Below, piece by piece: positions 1 to 10,185 of a DNA stretch of 64,000 bases (position 1 is the first letter of the stretch; each line of letters opens with the position of its first letter). Source of the DNA: PFL42 sp963789825 (GTDB lineage Bacteria > Chloroflexota > Anaerolineae > Anaerolineales > E44-bin32). Where the stretch lies: the NCBI GenBank assembly GCA_963789825.1, contig CAWBME010000006.1, positions 558,001-622,000 on the forward strand, read 5' to 3'. Below the pieces are notes generated by a model, which searched no databases, was not told the origin of the DNA, and was given only the letters and a program-made list of their open reading frames with translations. Made by a program: the position numbers and the translations under genes.

Positions 1-231
1 GATCACGACGGCAGAGACCGCGTCCGCCGGCCAGTCGACCTCGGCGGGCACGACGTCGTGCGGTGCGTCCCGCCAGCGCCCCTCCAGGCCCATCCCGATC
101 TTGGGCGAGATGCGGTGCGAGGGAGACGCCTTCAGCCGCTCGACGTCGGCGACCCCCACGGCGGACGCGCCCAGTGACTTGGCTTTCTCAACGATCCTTT
201 CCGTCAGCTCCGACGGGGACAGCTTGTTCAC
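1..231 (-). CDS. Fe-S (QueG/COG1600-like) protein, N-terminal part, cut by window edge
   Basis: Only the first 77 codons are in the window; the gene runs off position 1. It starts at GTG (position 231) behind an AGGTGAG ribosome site. The visible part reads NKLSPSELTERIVEKAKSLG, then GASAVGVADVERLK, the helix-strand opening typical of the epoxyqueuosine-reductase-like, double 4Fe-4S (COG1600) family. The Cys motifs that would prove this lie outside the window. It is co-oriented with the downstream end of fhs but separated from it by about 270 bases and a hairpin. The family call rests on a short N-terminal match and is tentative. Confidence 0.45.
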   Translation of the reverse strand, partial: MNKLSPSELTERIVEKAKSLGASAVGVADVERLKASPSHRISPKIGMGLEGRWRDAPHDVVPAEVDWPADAVSAVVI

Positions 232-437
232 GATCTCACCTCTCACAGGCAAGACTAGGGCAAGATGACGGCTCCGCCTCGGCCGGCGCCGCCCAGCTGT
301 CCGTCTCAACATGGCTATGCGCAGCGGACAGAGAGTGTTCCCGCTTGGCTCCTGTCTCCCCTCGCCATCGCAAGCCCAAGAAGCGCACGCACGGAGGCTG
401 CCCCGTCCCTTCCATCCGCTGAACATGGGAACAATAC

Positions 438-464
438 GGGGGCCAGGCTGTCTCCCTGGCCCCC
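438..464 (-). terminator. Hairpin downstream of fhs
   Basis: GGGGGCCAGG and CCTGGCCCCC form a perfect 10-bp stem around a short loop, 40 bases past the fhs stop codon. A strong T-tract is missing on the minus strand, so termination is likely but not certain. The rest of the 232-503 gap shows no gene. Confidence 0.6.
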
Positions 465-503
465 AGGCTGAAGCGTCCTCGGGTGAGGTGGCGGCGATGT
501 GGG

Positions 504-2513
504 CTAGAACAGCCCGAGCACGCGTCCAGTCTTCAGATCGAGATCGACATCGTTGAACACCGGCCGCGTCGGCAGGCCGGGCATGGTGCGCATCTCGCCC
601 AGCAGCGGATACAGGAAGCCGGCACCGACCGAGGCGCGGATGTCGCGGATCGGGACCTTGAAGCCCTTCGGAACGCCCTTGAGCGCCGGATCGTGGCTCA
701 GGCTGAGGTGCGTCTTGGCCATGCACATCGGCAGCTTGTCGAAACCGAGTTGGGTGTAGAGCTCGATCTTCTTCTCGGCCTCGGGCGAGTATTCCACCCC
801 GTCGGCTCCGTAGATGTCCTTGCAGATCTTCTCGATCTTCTGCTTGATCGACCACTCCAGCGGGTAGAGGAACTGGAAGTTGGTCGGCTTCTCGACCGCC
901 TTGATGACGGCCTCGGCCAGCTTGATCGCGCCCTTGCCGCCGTCCATCCAGTGGGTGCAGACGACGGCGTCCTCGGCGCCCGCTTCCTTGGCCGCCTTGC
1001 GCACCAGCTCGACCTCGGCGGGTGTGTCCGTGGCGAAGGAGTTCACCGCCACAACGACGTTCACGCCGAACTTGAGCGCGTTCTTGATGTGGTGCTGCAG
1101 GTTGCCCAGACCCTTCTGGAGCAGCTCGAGGTTCTCATCGGTGTACGCAGGATCCAGCGGCTTGCCGGCCACGACCTTGGGTCCACCGCCGTGCATCTTC
1201 AGGGCGCGCACCGTCGCCACCAGGACGACACACTGCGGGATCAGGCCGGAGTAGCGGCACTTGATGTCGAAGAACTTCTCCATGCCGATATCGGCGCCGA
1301 ACCCCGATTCCGTCACGACGTAGTCCGCCAGCTTGAGGGCGATCTTGTCGGCGACGATCGAGCGAGTTGCCGTGAGCGATATTGGCAAACGGGCCGGCGT
1401 GGACAAAGACCGGGGTGCCTTCCAGCGACTGCATCAGCGTTGGCTTGATGGCATCCTTCATCAGGACGGTCAGCGCGCCGCCGGCACCCAGGTCGTCGGC
1501 GGTGATGGCCTCGCCCTTCTTGTTGGTGCCAATGACGATGCGGCCCAGGCGATCGCGCAGGTCCGCCAGATCCGTCGTCAGGGCAAGGATGGCCATGATC
1601 TCGCTGGCAACGGTGATGTCGAAGCCGGTGCTCACGGGTCATACCCTTCTCTTCCGGCCCCAGGCCGATCGTGATCCTGCGCAGGAAGCGATCGTTCGTG
1701 TCAACCACCCGCTGCCAGGTGATGCTGGCCGGATCGATGTCGAGCCGGGCGAAGCGCGAGCGCTCCTCCGGGCGTCAGCGTTTCCGGATCGGTCTTGTTG
1801 ATCCCCAGCTTCTTGAGGCGGCGCAGCATGACCGTGGCGAGAAGCGGCGCTTGCCCTGCTTGTTCTTCGGGCACAGGGCGTTGAACAGCTTCTCGTCGTC
1901 CTGCTCCTTCTCGTGGAACATGCGGGCGTCAATGCGCAGCCGCCAGCAGGTTGTTGGCGGCGGTGATGGCATGGATGTCGCCGGTCAGGTGGAGGTTGAA
2001 GTCCTCCATCGGGATGACCTGGGAGTAGCCGCCGCCGGCGGCGCCGCCCTTGATGCCGAAGGTCGGGCCCTGGCTGGGCTGGCGGATGCAGGTGAAGACG
2101 CGCTTGCCGAGGTGGGCACCCAGCGCCTGGCTGAGCCCCATCATGGTCGTGCTCTTGCCTTCCCCCAGCGGGGTCGGGGTGATGGCGGTCACGTCGATGT
2201 ACTTGCCGTTCGGGCGCTTCTGGAGGCGCTCGAGGATGCTCAGCTCGACCTTGGCCTTGTTCCAGCCATGCAGTTCGAGCTCGGACGCCCGGATACCGAC
2301 CTCCTGGGCGATGAGCGTGATGGGCTTGGGCGTGACCGCCTGGGCGATGTCGATGTCCGACGGGACGGGCCGCAGCAGCTTGAGCTTGATCGGCTTGTAG
2401 GGAAGCTTCTTCGGGCTGGCCTTGGGCTTGGCGGTCTTCTTCACGGGCTTCTTCGGGGCGGCTTTGCGAACAGCGGGCTTGCGTGCGGCTTTGGCGGGCT
2501 TCTTGGCAGGCAT
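504..2513 (-). CDS. fhs: Formate-tetrahydrofolate ligase, long form, with a Lys/Ala/Pro-rich N-terminal tail
   Basis: ATP-dependent ligation of formate to tetrahydrofolate, the entry to the methyl branch of C1 metabolism. Visible motifs: the P-loop PTPLGEGKST, GMTRETGFDITVASEIMA, HAGPFANIAHGNSSIVAD, and the C-terminus PIRDIRASVGAGFLYPLLGE to GLF. At about 668 residues it is longer than the roughly 557-residue clostridial enzyme and, from memory of that family, resembles the synthetase domain of eukaryotic C1-THF synthase. Start ATG 2513 follows AAGGAG. The first 35 residues are almost only K, A, P, R and V, like a histone-H1 tail. Frame is restored by removing one base at double-base sites 1362-1365, 1630-1633, 1772-1775 and 1934-1937, and two bases at 1833-1837. 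It is divergent from the hydrogenase operon. Confidence 0.95.
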
Positions 2514-2830
2514 GGTGGCTTCTCCTTGAATCAAGTCAGGCCGGGACAGTGCCGGAACGACGACCCCAGTGTGGACCGACATCGGGCGCCACGCAAGCGA
2601 CACCTTTCACAAGCCACTCGGTCATGTATCACCAGCTCGTTGCACGCCTCCGGCCCCCAACCAGGCCTGCCTCGCCCGGCCCCGCCCTGGCATCCAGGCC
2701 GCGGTGCCGGCCCCAGGGCATGCCAGGGGGACATCTTTCTCGCCCCAGACTGCCCTCTATCACTTCGCAATTGGCTCCGAATCGGGGATAGTGGAGGCTA
2801 GTTCCCGGTACGGTCGACCGTCTGTCGGCA

Positions 2831-2850
2831 CATGTGAATTCCGTCACATG
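2831..2850. promoter_or_regulatory. Perfect CRP/FNR-type palindrome between fhs and hdrC
   Basis: CATGTGA-ATTCCG-TCACATG is a perfect 7-bp inverted repeat with a 6-base spacer and contains TGTGA-N6-TCACA, the binding consensus of the CRP/FNR regulator family. It lies in the 515-base divergent gap, 178 bases before the hdrC start and about 320 bases before the fhs start. The match is seen directly; which regulator binds it is not known. I could not pick convincing -35/-10 boxes in the same gap, and the rest of the gap (2514-3028) shows no gene. Confidence 0.6.
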
Positions 2851-3028
2851 ATCTGCTGGCAAAGGTTCCTGTTCCACAGGGCAGGCGCGACCCCGGCTAG
2901 GGGTCGGCGCCTTGCCCCAGGGGAGGGCATGCAATGCCCCACTTGGCGGCCACAGCCGAACAGCCTCGCGCCGGCGCTGAAGCGCCTGGCGTGAGGCTTC
3001 TTCATTTGCGATGGGAGGTGCCGAATGC

Positions 3029-3589
3029 ATGAGCCGAGCAGGAGAGATGGCTTCCAGGGCGAGGTCATCGCCGCCACCCCAGGCGGAGAGAGCCTTGCTG
3101 ACCTGCATCCAGTGTGGGACTTGCGGGGGCTCCTGCCCGTCGGGCTCCGACATGGACCACACGCCGCGGCAGCTGTTCGCCATGATCAACGCCGGGCTGC
3201 GGGATGAGGTGTTGAGCTCGAACACGCCCTGGTACTGCGTCTCGTGCTACTACTGCACGGTGCGCTGCCCCAAGGAGATCCCGATCACCGAGCTCATGTA
3301 CGCCCTGAAGCGCATGGCCGTCCGCCAGGGAGCCTTCGACGACTCCAAGGCGCCTGACTTCTCCAAGACCTTCATCCGCTGGGTCGAGGACTACGGCCGG
3401 TCGTTCGAGCTGGGGCTGATGGGGACGCACATGATCCGCCACAACCCCTTCGGCGCCTTCAAGATCGCCGACATGGGCTTCGGCATGGTCACCAAGGGGC
3501 GGATGGCGTTCTCCCCGACGCGGATCAAGGGGATGGACGGCCTGAAGCGAATCCTGGCCAAGGCCAAGCAGTTGGAGGCACAGGCATGA
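3029..3589 (+). CDS. hdrC: Heterodisulfide reductase subunit C (HdrC)
   Basis: Small electron-wire subunit with two [4Fe-4S] clusters, passing electrons between HdrA and HdrB. Motifs CIQCGTCGGSCP and CVSCYYCTVRCP are complete. ATG 3029 is preferred over ATG 3011 because GGAGGT (3014-3019) then sits 9 bases upstream. About 186 residues, normal for bacterial HdrC. Its TGA overlaps the hdrB start (ATGA at 3586-3589), so translation is coupled. First gene of the hydrogenase operon. Confidence 0.93.
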   Translation: MSRAGEMASRARSSPPPQAERALLTCIQCGTCGGSCPSGSDMDHTPRQLFAMINAGLRDEVLSSNTPWYCVSCYYCTVRCPKEIPITELMYALKRMAVRQGAFDDSKAPDFSKTFIRWVEDYGRSFELGLMGTHMIRHNPFGAFKIADMGFGMVTKGRMAFSPTRIKGMDGLKRILAKAKQLEAQA

Positions 3590-4545
3590 AGTACTCCTAT
3601 TTCCCCGGCTGCTCGTTGGAGAAGAACGCCGCCTCCTACCATGAATCGACCATGGCGATCGCCGACCCGCTCGGCCTGGACTTCGTCGAGGTCGACGACT
3701 GGAACTGCTGCGGCGCCACCGAGTACCATGCCCTCAACCAGACAGCCGCCTACGCCCTGATCGCCCGCAACCTGGCGCTGGCGACCAAGAACGAGGGGCT
3801 GGACAGCTGGTCGCCCCGTGCAGCGCCTGCTACCTGAACCTGAGCAAGACCGACAAGCTCATGGCCACCGAGCCGGCGCTGGCCGGCCGCGTCAACCAGG
3901 CGCTGGCCGCGGGCGGCTTGAGCTACACCGGCGGCACACTCCACGTCCGCCACCTGCTCGACGTGATCTACAACGACATCGGCGGAGACGCTGCAGGCCA
4001 AGGTCACCCGCCCGCTGACCGGTCTGCGCGTGGCGCCGTACTACGGCTGCCAGGTCGTCCGGCCCGGCTTCCCAACGGCGATCGACAACCCCGAGTACCC
4101 GATGAAGATGGACGAGACTCCTGGCCGCGCTGGGCGCCGAGGTGGTCGACTACCCGGTCAAGGCCCACTGCTGCGGCGGCCACATGACGCAGATCAGCGA
4201 GCCGCCGGCTTCGAGCTGATCCGCCGCCTGCTGCAAGAGCGCCGTCGACTACAAGGCCGACCTGATCCTCTGCATGTGCCCGATGTGCCAGTTGAACCTG
4301 GACGGCTACCAGGGCGCCGGTGAACGGCCACTTCGGCACGAAGTTCCACATGCCGATCATGTACTTCACCCAAATGCTGGGCGTGGCCTTCGGCTTGGCA
4401 CCGCGCGATCTGGGCTTCGGCAAGGAGATCGTCTCGGCCAAGGAGGCCCTGGCGAAGATCGGGGCCGAGGTCGAGCGAAGCCGAGGCCGTCGCGCCGCGG
4501 CGAAAACGGGACGACAAGGCGCTGCCCATGCCGGGACGCCGAGGG
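3586..4545 (+). CDS. hdrB: Heterodisulfide reductase subunit B (HdrB)
   Basis: Disulfide- or heterodisulfide-reducing catalytic subunit. Both cysteine-rich CCG domains are whole: FPGC, WNCCGA, APCSACYLN, then YYGCQVV, HCCGGH, CPMCQLNLD. The frame is interrupted by about nine double-base sites (for example GGGC and ACAG near 3797-3808, GGCG near 3983, GAGA near 4114, CTGC near 4232, GCCG near 4316, GAGC near 4474). With one base removed at each, the family sequence runs through to PMP near 4530. No stop codon can be seen before the hdrA start, so the 3' end is approximate. The true substrate disulfide in this bacterium is unknown. Confidence 0.9.
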
Positions 4546-4555
4546 GAGGACTACC

Positions 4556-6628
4556 ATGGCCGAGAAAGTCGGCGTTTACGTTTGCCACTGCGGCAGCAAC
4601 ATCGCCGGCACGGTCGACGTGGAGGAGGTCGCCCGCTGGGCCGGCGAGAACCTGCAAGGACGTCGCCGTCTCCCGCGACTACAAGTTCATGTGCTCCTCG
4701 CTCGGCCAGCAGATGATCGAGGAGGACATCAAGAAAGAAGGGCCTGACCCGCGTGGTCGTGGCCGCCTGCTCGCCGCACCTGCACGAGAAGACCTTCCGC
4801 CGGGCCTGCCGCAACGCCGGCCTGAATCCCTACCTGCTGCCAGATGACCAACATCCGCGAGCACGTCTCCTGGGTCACCACGGACAAGGCCGCGGCCACC
4901 GAGAAGGCCAAGGCCCTGGTCTCGGCCGCCGTCGAGCCGGCGTCAAGCACCAGCAGCCGCTCGAGCCGATGCTACGTCGACGGTCAACCCGGCCACGCTG
5001 GTCGTCGGCGGCGGCATCGCCGGCCTCCAGGCCACGCTCGAGCTGGCCGACGCCGGCTACCAGGTCTACCTGGTCGAGCGCGAGCCGTCGATCGGCGGCC
5101 ACATGGCCCAGTTCGACAAGACCTTCCCCACGCTGGACTGCTCGGCCTGCATCCTGACGCCCAAGATGTCGGAGGTCGGCCAGCACGAGAACGTCACGCT
5201 GCTGACCTACTCCGAGCTGGAGGAGGTCAGCGGCTCGGTGGGCAACTTCAAGGTGAAGATCCGCAAGAAGGCCCGCTACGTCGACGACGACGACGTGCAC
5301 CGGCTGCGGCATCTGCATCGAGAAGTGCCCGCACAAGGTGATCGACGACGTGTTCGAGGCCGGCATGGGCTACCGCAAGGCGATCTACACGCCCTTCCCG
5401 CAGGCCGTGCCGCACGTACCCGGTGATCGACACGCGACAACTGCACCTGGTTCCCGAACGGCAAGTGCCAGGTCTGCGCGAAGCTCTGCCCGACCGACGC
5501 CATCGACTTCGACCAGCAGGACGAGATCGTCGAGCTCGACGTCGGCAACATCATCCTGGCCACCGGCTGGAAGCTGTTCGACTGCACGCGCATCCCGCAG
5601 TACGGCTACGGGCGGCTGGCCAACGTCTACACGCAACATGGAGTTCGAGCGGCTGTGCAACGCCGCCGGCCCGACCAACGGCAAGATCGTGCTGCGCGAC
5701 GGCAAGACCGAGCCCGAAGTCGGTGGCCATCATCCACTGCGTCGGCAGCCGCGACGCGAACCACAACGCCTACTGCTCGGCCGTCTGCTGCATGGCGGCG
5801 CTGAAGTTCGGCCACCTGGTGCTGGAGAAGACCAGCGCCGAGGTGTACTCGTTCTACATCGACATGCGCACGCAACCAGAAGGACTACGAGGAGTTCTAC
5901 CAGCGGCTGCTGGACGAAGGGCATGCACTTCGTCCGCGGCAAGGTGGCCGAGGTGACCGACGCCGCCCGCTTGCCCGCCGAGGAAGGCAAGCTGATCGTC
6001 CAGGTGCGAGGACACGCTGCTCGGCACGCCAGCGGCGCATCCCGGTCGACATGGTGATCCTGATGGGCGCCCTGGAGCCGCAGGCCGACGCCAAGGAGAT
6101 GGGCCTGAAGTGCGGCATCTCGTGCAGCATGGCCGGCTGGTACACCGAGCGGCATCCGAAGCTCGACCCGGTGGCCACGATGACCGACGGCGTGTTCGTG
6201 GCCGGCGCCTGCCAGGGGCCGAAGGACATTCCCGCCTCGGTGGCCCAGGGCGCCGCGGCCGCCGCCCGCGTGCAGGGCATGATCACCAAGGGCAAGGTGA
6301 TGATCGAGCCGATCGTGGCCTCGATCGACGAGGAGGACTGCTCCGGCTGCCGGATCTGCAACAACATGTGCCCGTACAACGCCATCGAGTTCGACGACGA
6401 CGAAGGGCGTCAGCCGCGTGATCACCGCGCTTGTGCAAGGGCTGCGGCACCTGCGTGGCCGCCTGCCCGGCCGGCGTCATCACCGGCGCCCACTTCAACA
6501 ACGAGCAGATCTTCGCCGAGATCGAAGGCATCCTGTGGGATGCCAAGCCGCAGCAGCGGCAGACGGAGCCGCCACGGCTGCAGCATAGCGTCGTGAGCTC
6601 GCACTGGACGCTGATCGCTGACAACTGA
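4556..6628 (+). CDS. hdrA: Heterodisulfide reductase subunit A (HdrA), flavin-bifurcating type
   Basis: FAD and Fe-S subunit, the expected site of electron bifurcation between H2, ferredoxin and HdrBC. Order of parts: N-terminal VGVYVCHCGSNIAG domain; CSPHLHEKTFRRAC segment; FAD fold LVVGGGIAGLQATLELADAG; TLDCSACILTPKM; inserted cluster CTGCGICIEKCP and CQVCAKLCP; CVGSRD; and a C-terminal ferredoxin domain CSGCRICNNMCP and CKGCGTCVAACP. ATG 4556 follows GGGGAGG. About 18 double-base sites break the raw frame (CTGC 4652-4655, ACGC 5432-5435, ACGC 5631-5634, GAGC 5710-5713, GTGC near 6004 and others). The last 30 or so residues past the ferredoxin domain match nothing I know. Confidence 0.92.
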
Positions 6629-6654
6629 CGCTGAAGCGAACGAGGACCAACATC

Positions 6655-7156
6655 ATGAGCGACGACACTTTCGAACCGAAAATCGTCGGCTTCCTCTGCA
6701 ACTGGTGCTCGTACCGGGCGGCCGACCTGGCCGGCACGGCGCGCATCAAGTACGCCCCGAACGTCCGCATCATCCGCGTGATGTGCAGCGGCCGCGTCGA
6801 TCCGACCTTCGTCCTCAAGGCCCTCGCCCTCGGCGCCGACGGCGTGATGATCGCCGGCTGCCATCCCGGGCGAGTGCCACTACATCGAGCAGAACTACAA
6901 GACCATGCGCCGCTACCCCATGCTGCAAGCACACGCTGACGGCGATGGGCATCGAGCGCGACCGCGTGCGGCTGGTCTGGGCCTCGGCCGCCGAAGGGCA
7001 GCAGCTGGCCGAGGCCATCGACAAGCTGGTCGCCGACGTGCGCAAGCTCGGCCCGCTGAACTGGCCCGCCAACTGGGCAGGAGAACGGCGACCGGCTGAA
7101 GGCCCTGGAAGACAATCGTCAAGGAACACGCAGAGGCGATGGAGGTCCCGGCATGA
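6655..7156 (+). CDS. mvhD: F420-non-reducing hydrogenase iron-sulfur subunit D (MvhD)
   Basis: [2Fe-2S] adaptor that carries electrons from the hydrogenase to HdrA. Visible signatures: VGFLCNWCSYRAADLAGTAR, RVMCSGRVDPTFVLKAL, GADGVMIAGCHPGECHY and RVRLVWASAAEG, about 165 residues, all normal for MvhD. Four double-base sites (GGGC near 6868, CTGC near 6925, GCAG near 7078, one near 7111) split it in the raw sequence. Its TGA overlaps the mvhG ATG at 7153. Position after hdrA, 26 bases away, fits a stable MvhD-HdrA junction. Confidence 0.93.
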
Positions 7157-8215
7157 GCGACAGCAACCCAAAGGCAAACTGGCCCTCTACTGGGCCGCCT
7201 CCTGCGGCGGCTGCGAGATCGCCGTCCTGGCGATCAACGAGAAGATCCTCGACGTGGCCGCCGCCTTCGACATCGTCTTCTGGCCCTGCGCCGTCGACGG
7301 CAAGGTCCGCGACGTCGAGAAGATGCCCGACGGCGAGCATCGACGTCTGCCTGTTCAACGGCGGCATCCGCACCAGCGAGCAGGAGTACATGGCCCAACT
7401 GCTGCGGCGCGAAGTCGAAGGTCCTGGTGGCCTTCGGCTCCTGCGCCCGCGAGGGCTGCATCCCCGGCCTGGCCAACCTGAACAACCGCGAGGAGATCTT
7501 CGACACGTCTACCACGAACACGCCCCTCGACCGAGAACCCGCAAGACGTCCGGCCGCAGCCCGAGACCAAGGTGCCCGAGGGCACGCTGCACCTGCCCGG
7601 TCTTCTACGACACGCTGAAGACGCTCGACCAGACGGTGCCGGTCGACTACTACCTGCCCGGCTGCCCGCCCGAGGCCGAGCGGATCTGGGAGGCGATCGC
7701 GGCGATCCTCGAAGGCAAGCTGCCGCCGCCGGGCTCGGTGATCGGCGCGAACACGACCGTCTGCGACGAGTGCCCGCGGACGCGGAACGAGAAGAAGATC
7801 AAGAAGTTCTACCGCACCTGGGAGATCATCCCCGACGAGGAGACCTGCCTGCTGGAGCAGGGGCTGCTCTGCTGCGGCATCGCCACCCGGGCCGGCTGCG
7901 GCGCGCTCTGCCCGCAGGTCAACTCGCCCTGCATCGGCTGCTACGGCCCCAACGACGGCGTGCACGACTTCGGCGCCCGGCTGATGACCGCCCTGGCCTC
8001 GGTGATCGACTCGCAACGATCCGGACGAGATCGACCGGATCATCCGCGAAGGGCATCCCCGACCCGGTCGGCACGTTTCTATCGCTTCAGCCTGGCCGCA
8101 CAGCCTGCTGCGGCGAAGCAACGAAGACTCGGCAACGGGAACGGCAGCCGGACAGTGCAATGCACGTCGAGCCCGCCGCGCGACACTGCCTGATGCATGG
8201 AGCGTGGATCGATGA
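7153..8215 (+). CDS. mvhG: [NiFe] hydrogenase small subunit (MvhG)
   Basis: Fe-S subunit of a group-3c-like hydrogenase. Seen: LYWAASCGGCEIAVL (proximal cluster ligands), VAFGSCAREGCIPGLANLNN, VDYYLPGCPPEAERIWEA, ECPRTR, GLLCCGIATRAGCGALCP and SPCIGCYGP. Corrected length is about 350 residues; the last 35 or so, after FSLAHSLLRRSN, are Arg/Ala-rich and unlike the family. Double-base sites include CCCG 7596-7599, TCGC near 8012, GGGC near 8050 and TTTC 8076-8079. Two spots (near 7506 and 7530) and one near 7168 could instead be single-base losses. The stop overlaps the mvhA start (ATGA at 8212). Confidence 0.92.
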
Positions 8216-9691
8216 AACGCATTTCCATCGATCCCGATCACCCGGCTGGAAGGCCACGGCAAGATCGACATCTTCCTGGACGACGCAGGGCGACGTGGCC
8301 AACGCCTACCTGCAGATCCCCGAGCTGCGCGGCTTCGAGCAGTTCTGCGTGGGCCGGCCGGCCGAGGACATGCCCAACCTGACCGCCCGCATCTGCGGCG
8401 TCTGCCCCGAGGCCCACCACATGGCGGCCACCAAGGCGCTGGACGCCGTGTTCCACGTCGATCCGCCGCCGGCGGCCAAGAAGCTCCGCGAGCTGTTCTA
8501 CAGCATCTTCTACGCCACCGACCACACGACGCACTTCTACGCCCTGGGCGGGCCGGACTTCGTCGTCGGCCCCGACCGCCCCGCCGGCCGAGCGCAACAT
8601 CCTCGGCGTGGTCGCCAAGGTCGGCATGGACATCGCCGGCAAGGTGCTCAAGATGCGCCGCGACGGCCACCACCTGATCAAGATGATGGGCGGCCGCCGC
8701 GTGCATCCCAACTGGGGCCTGCCCGGCGGCGTCAGCCGCGGCATCAACGAGGAGCAGCGCCAGGAGATCGAGCCGCGCGGCCGCGAGGCCATCGAGTTCG
8801 CCAAGTTCTCGCTGCAAGGTCTTCGACGACGTCGTGCTGGCCAACAGCGACTACGTCGAAGCTGATCACCGGCGACGTCTACGTCCACCAGACCTACAAC
8901 ATGGGCACGGTCGACGCCAACAACTGCGTCGAACTTCTACGACGGCAAGATCCGCGTCACCGGCCCCGACGGCAAGGAGCACGCCAAGTACGACGCCCAG
9001 CGACTACCGCGAGTACGTCGCCGAGCGCGTCGAGCCGTGGTCCTACCTGAAGTTCCCCTACCTGAAGAAGGTCGGCTGGAAGGGCTTCGTCGACGGCGCG
9101 GACTCGGGCGTCTACAAGGCCACGCCGCTGTCGCGGCTGCAACGCCGCCGACGGCATGGCCACGCCGCTGGCCCAGGCCGAGTACGAGCGGTTCTACGAG
9201 ACGCTCGGCGGCAAGCCGGTCCACCACACGCTGGCCACGCACTGGGCCCGGCTGGTCGAGCTGCTCTACGCCGCCGAGCGCTGGGTCGAGCTGGCCACCG
9301 ATCCGCGAGATCACCAGCAAGGAGTACCGCGTGCTGCCGACGCGAGACGCCGACCGAGGGCGTCGGCTGCGTCGAGGCCCCGCGCGGCACGCTGACCCAC
9401 CACTACACGACCGACGAGCGCGGCATCCTGACCAAGGTGAACCTGATCGTCGGCACGACCAACAACAACGCCCCGATCTGCATGTCGGTCAAGAAGGCCG
9501 CCCAGGGCCTGATCCAGAAGGGCCAGGTCAGCGAGGGCCTGCTGAACATGGTCGAGATGGCCTTCCGGGCCTACGACCCGTGCTTCGGCTGCGCCACGCA
9601 CAGCCTGCCCGGCCAGATGCCGCTGGAAGTGCGGCTGCTGGCGCCGGACGGCGAGGTGATCCGCGTCCTGACCCAGAACGTGGACCGCTGA
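8212..9691 (+). CDS. mvhA: [NiFe] hydrogenase large subunit (MvhA)
   Basis: Catalytic subunit. Both Ni-Fe ligand pairs are intact: RICGVCPEAHHM near residue 60 and DPCFGCATH near the C-terminus. The 29 or so residues after the DPCxxCxxH motif form the usual peptide removed by a maturation protease, whose gene follows. Start ATG 8212 leads into ISIDPITRLEGHGKIDIF, the standard opening. About ten double-base sites break the raw frame (GATC 8230-8233, GCAG near 8286, CTGC near 8815, GAAG near 8859, CTGC near 9138, ACGC near 9343). With MvhD, MvhG and HdrABC this predicts a cytoplasmic H2-using bifurcating complex. Confidence 0.94.
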
Positions 9692-9710
9692 GCGGACCGG
9701 ATCGGGGCGC

Positions 9711-10185
9711 ATGCGCACCCTGGTGCTGGGCCTGGGCAACCCGATCCTGCGCGACGACAGCGTCGGCCTGCGGGTGGTGCGCCAGGTGGCAGCGGCCATC
9801 GGCGAGGTCGATGGACTGGACGTGGCCGAGGACTACCATGGCGGTCTGCGGCTCATGGAGCGGATGGTGGGCTACGACCGGGCGGTCATTGTCGACGCCA
9901 TCCAGAGCGGCGCCCCACCGGGCAGCCTGATCCGGCTTGAGGTTGACGGCCGTCCGACGCAGCACAGTGCCTCGAACTCACGACGTCAACCTACCGACCG
10001 CTCTCGCGCTCGGGCGGCAGGCCGGTGCGCACCTTCCCCACGTCGACCGGATCGCCATTATCGCCGTCGAGGCCTTGGACGTCCTCACATTCGGCGAGAC
10101 CCTGACCCCCCAAGTCGAAGACGCCATTCCCCTGGCTGCCCAGGCTGTACTGCAGGAGCTGGGGCTGGAGAAGGAGAGTGCCTAG
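9711..10185 (+). CDS. Hydrogenase maturation protease (HyaD/HycI/FrhD family)
   Basis: Endopeptidase that trims the large subunit after Ni insertion. Opening LVLGLGNPILRDDSVGLRV carries the family GNP..DD signature with the Asp/Glu that binds nickel; IVDAIQSGAPPGSLIRL and THDVNLPTALALG follow. ATG 9711 is 19 bases after mvhA, fitting a dedicated protease. A double-base site (ACGC near 9959) splits the raw frame between residues 83 and 84. The stop TAG abuts the next ATG. Confidence 0.88.

Noticed and set aside
483..1448. 321-residue plus-strand open frame over fhs
   Set aside because: Antisense shadow of fhs; the minus strand has clear FTHFS motifs.
3586..4545. Programmed frameshifting or selenocysteine (TGA) decoding in hdrB/hdrA
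   Set aside because: There are far too many shift sites, none with slippery heptamers, and all Cys positions in the metal motifs are encoded by TGC/TGT. The in-frame TGA near 3836 comes from an upstream shift.
3797..9691. Decayed (pseudogene) hydrogenase/Hdr operon because of dozens of frameshifts
   Set aside because: After removing one base at each double-base site, all Cys, flavin and Ni-Fe motifs are intact and spacing is normal. True decay would also show stops, substitutions in motifs and larger deletions.
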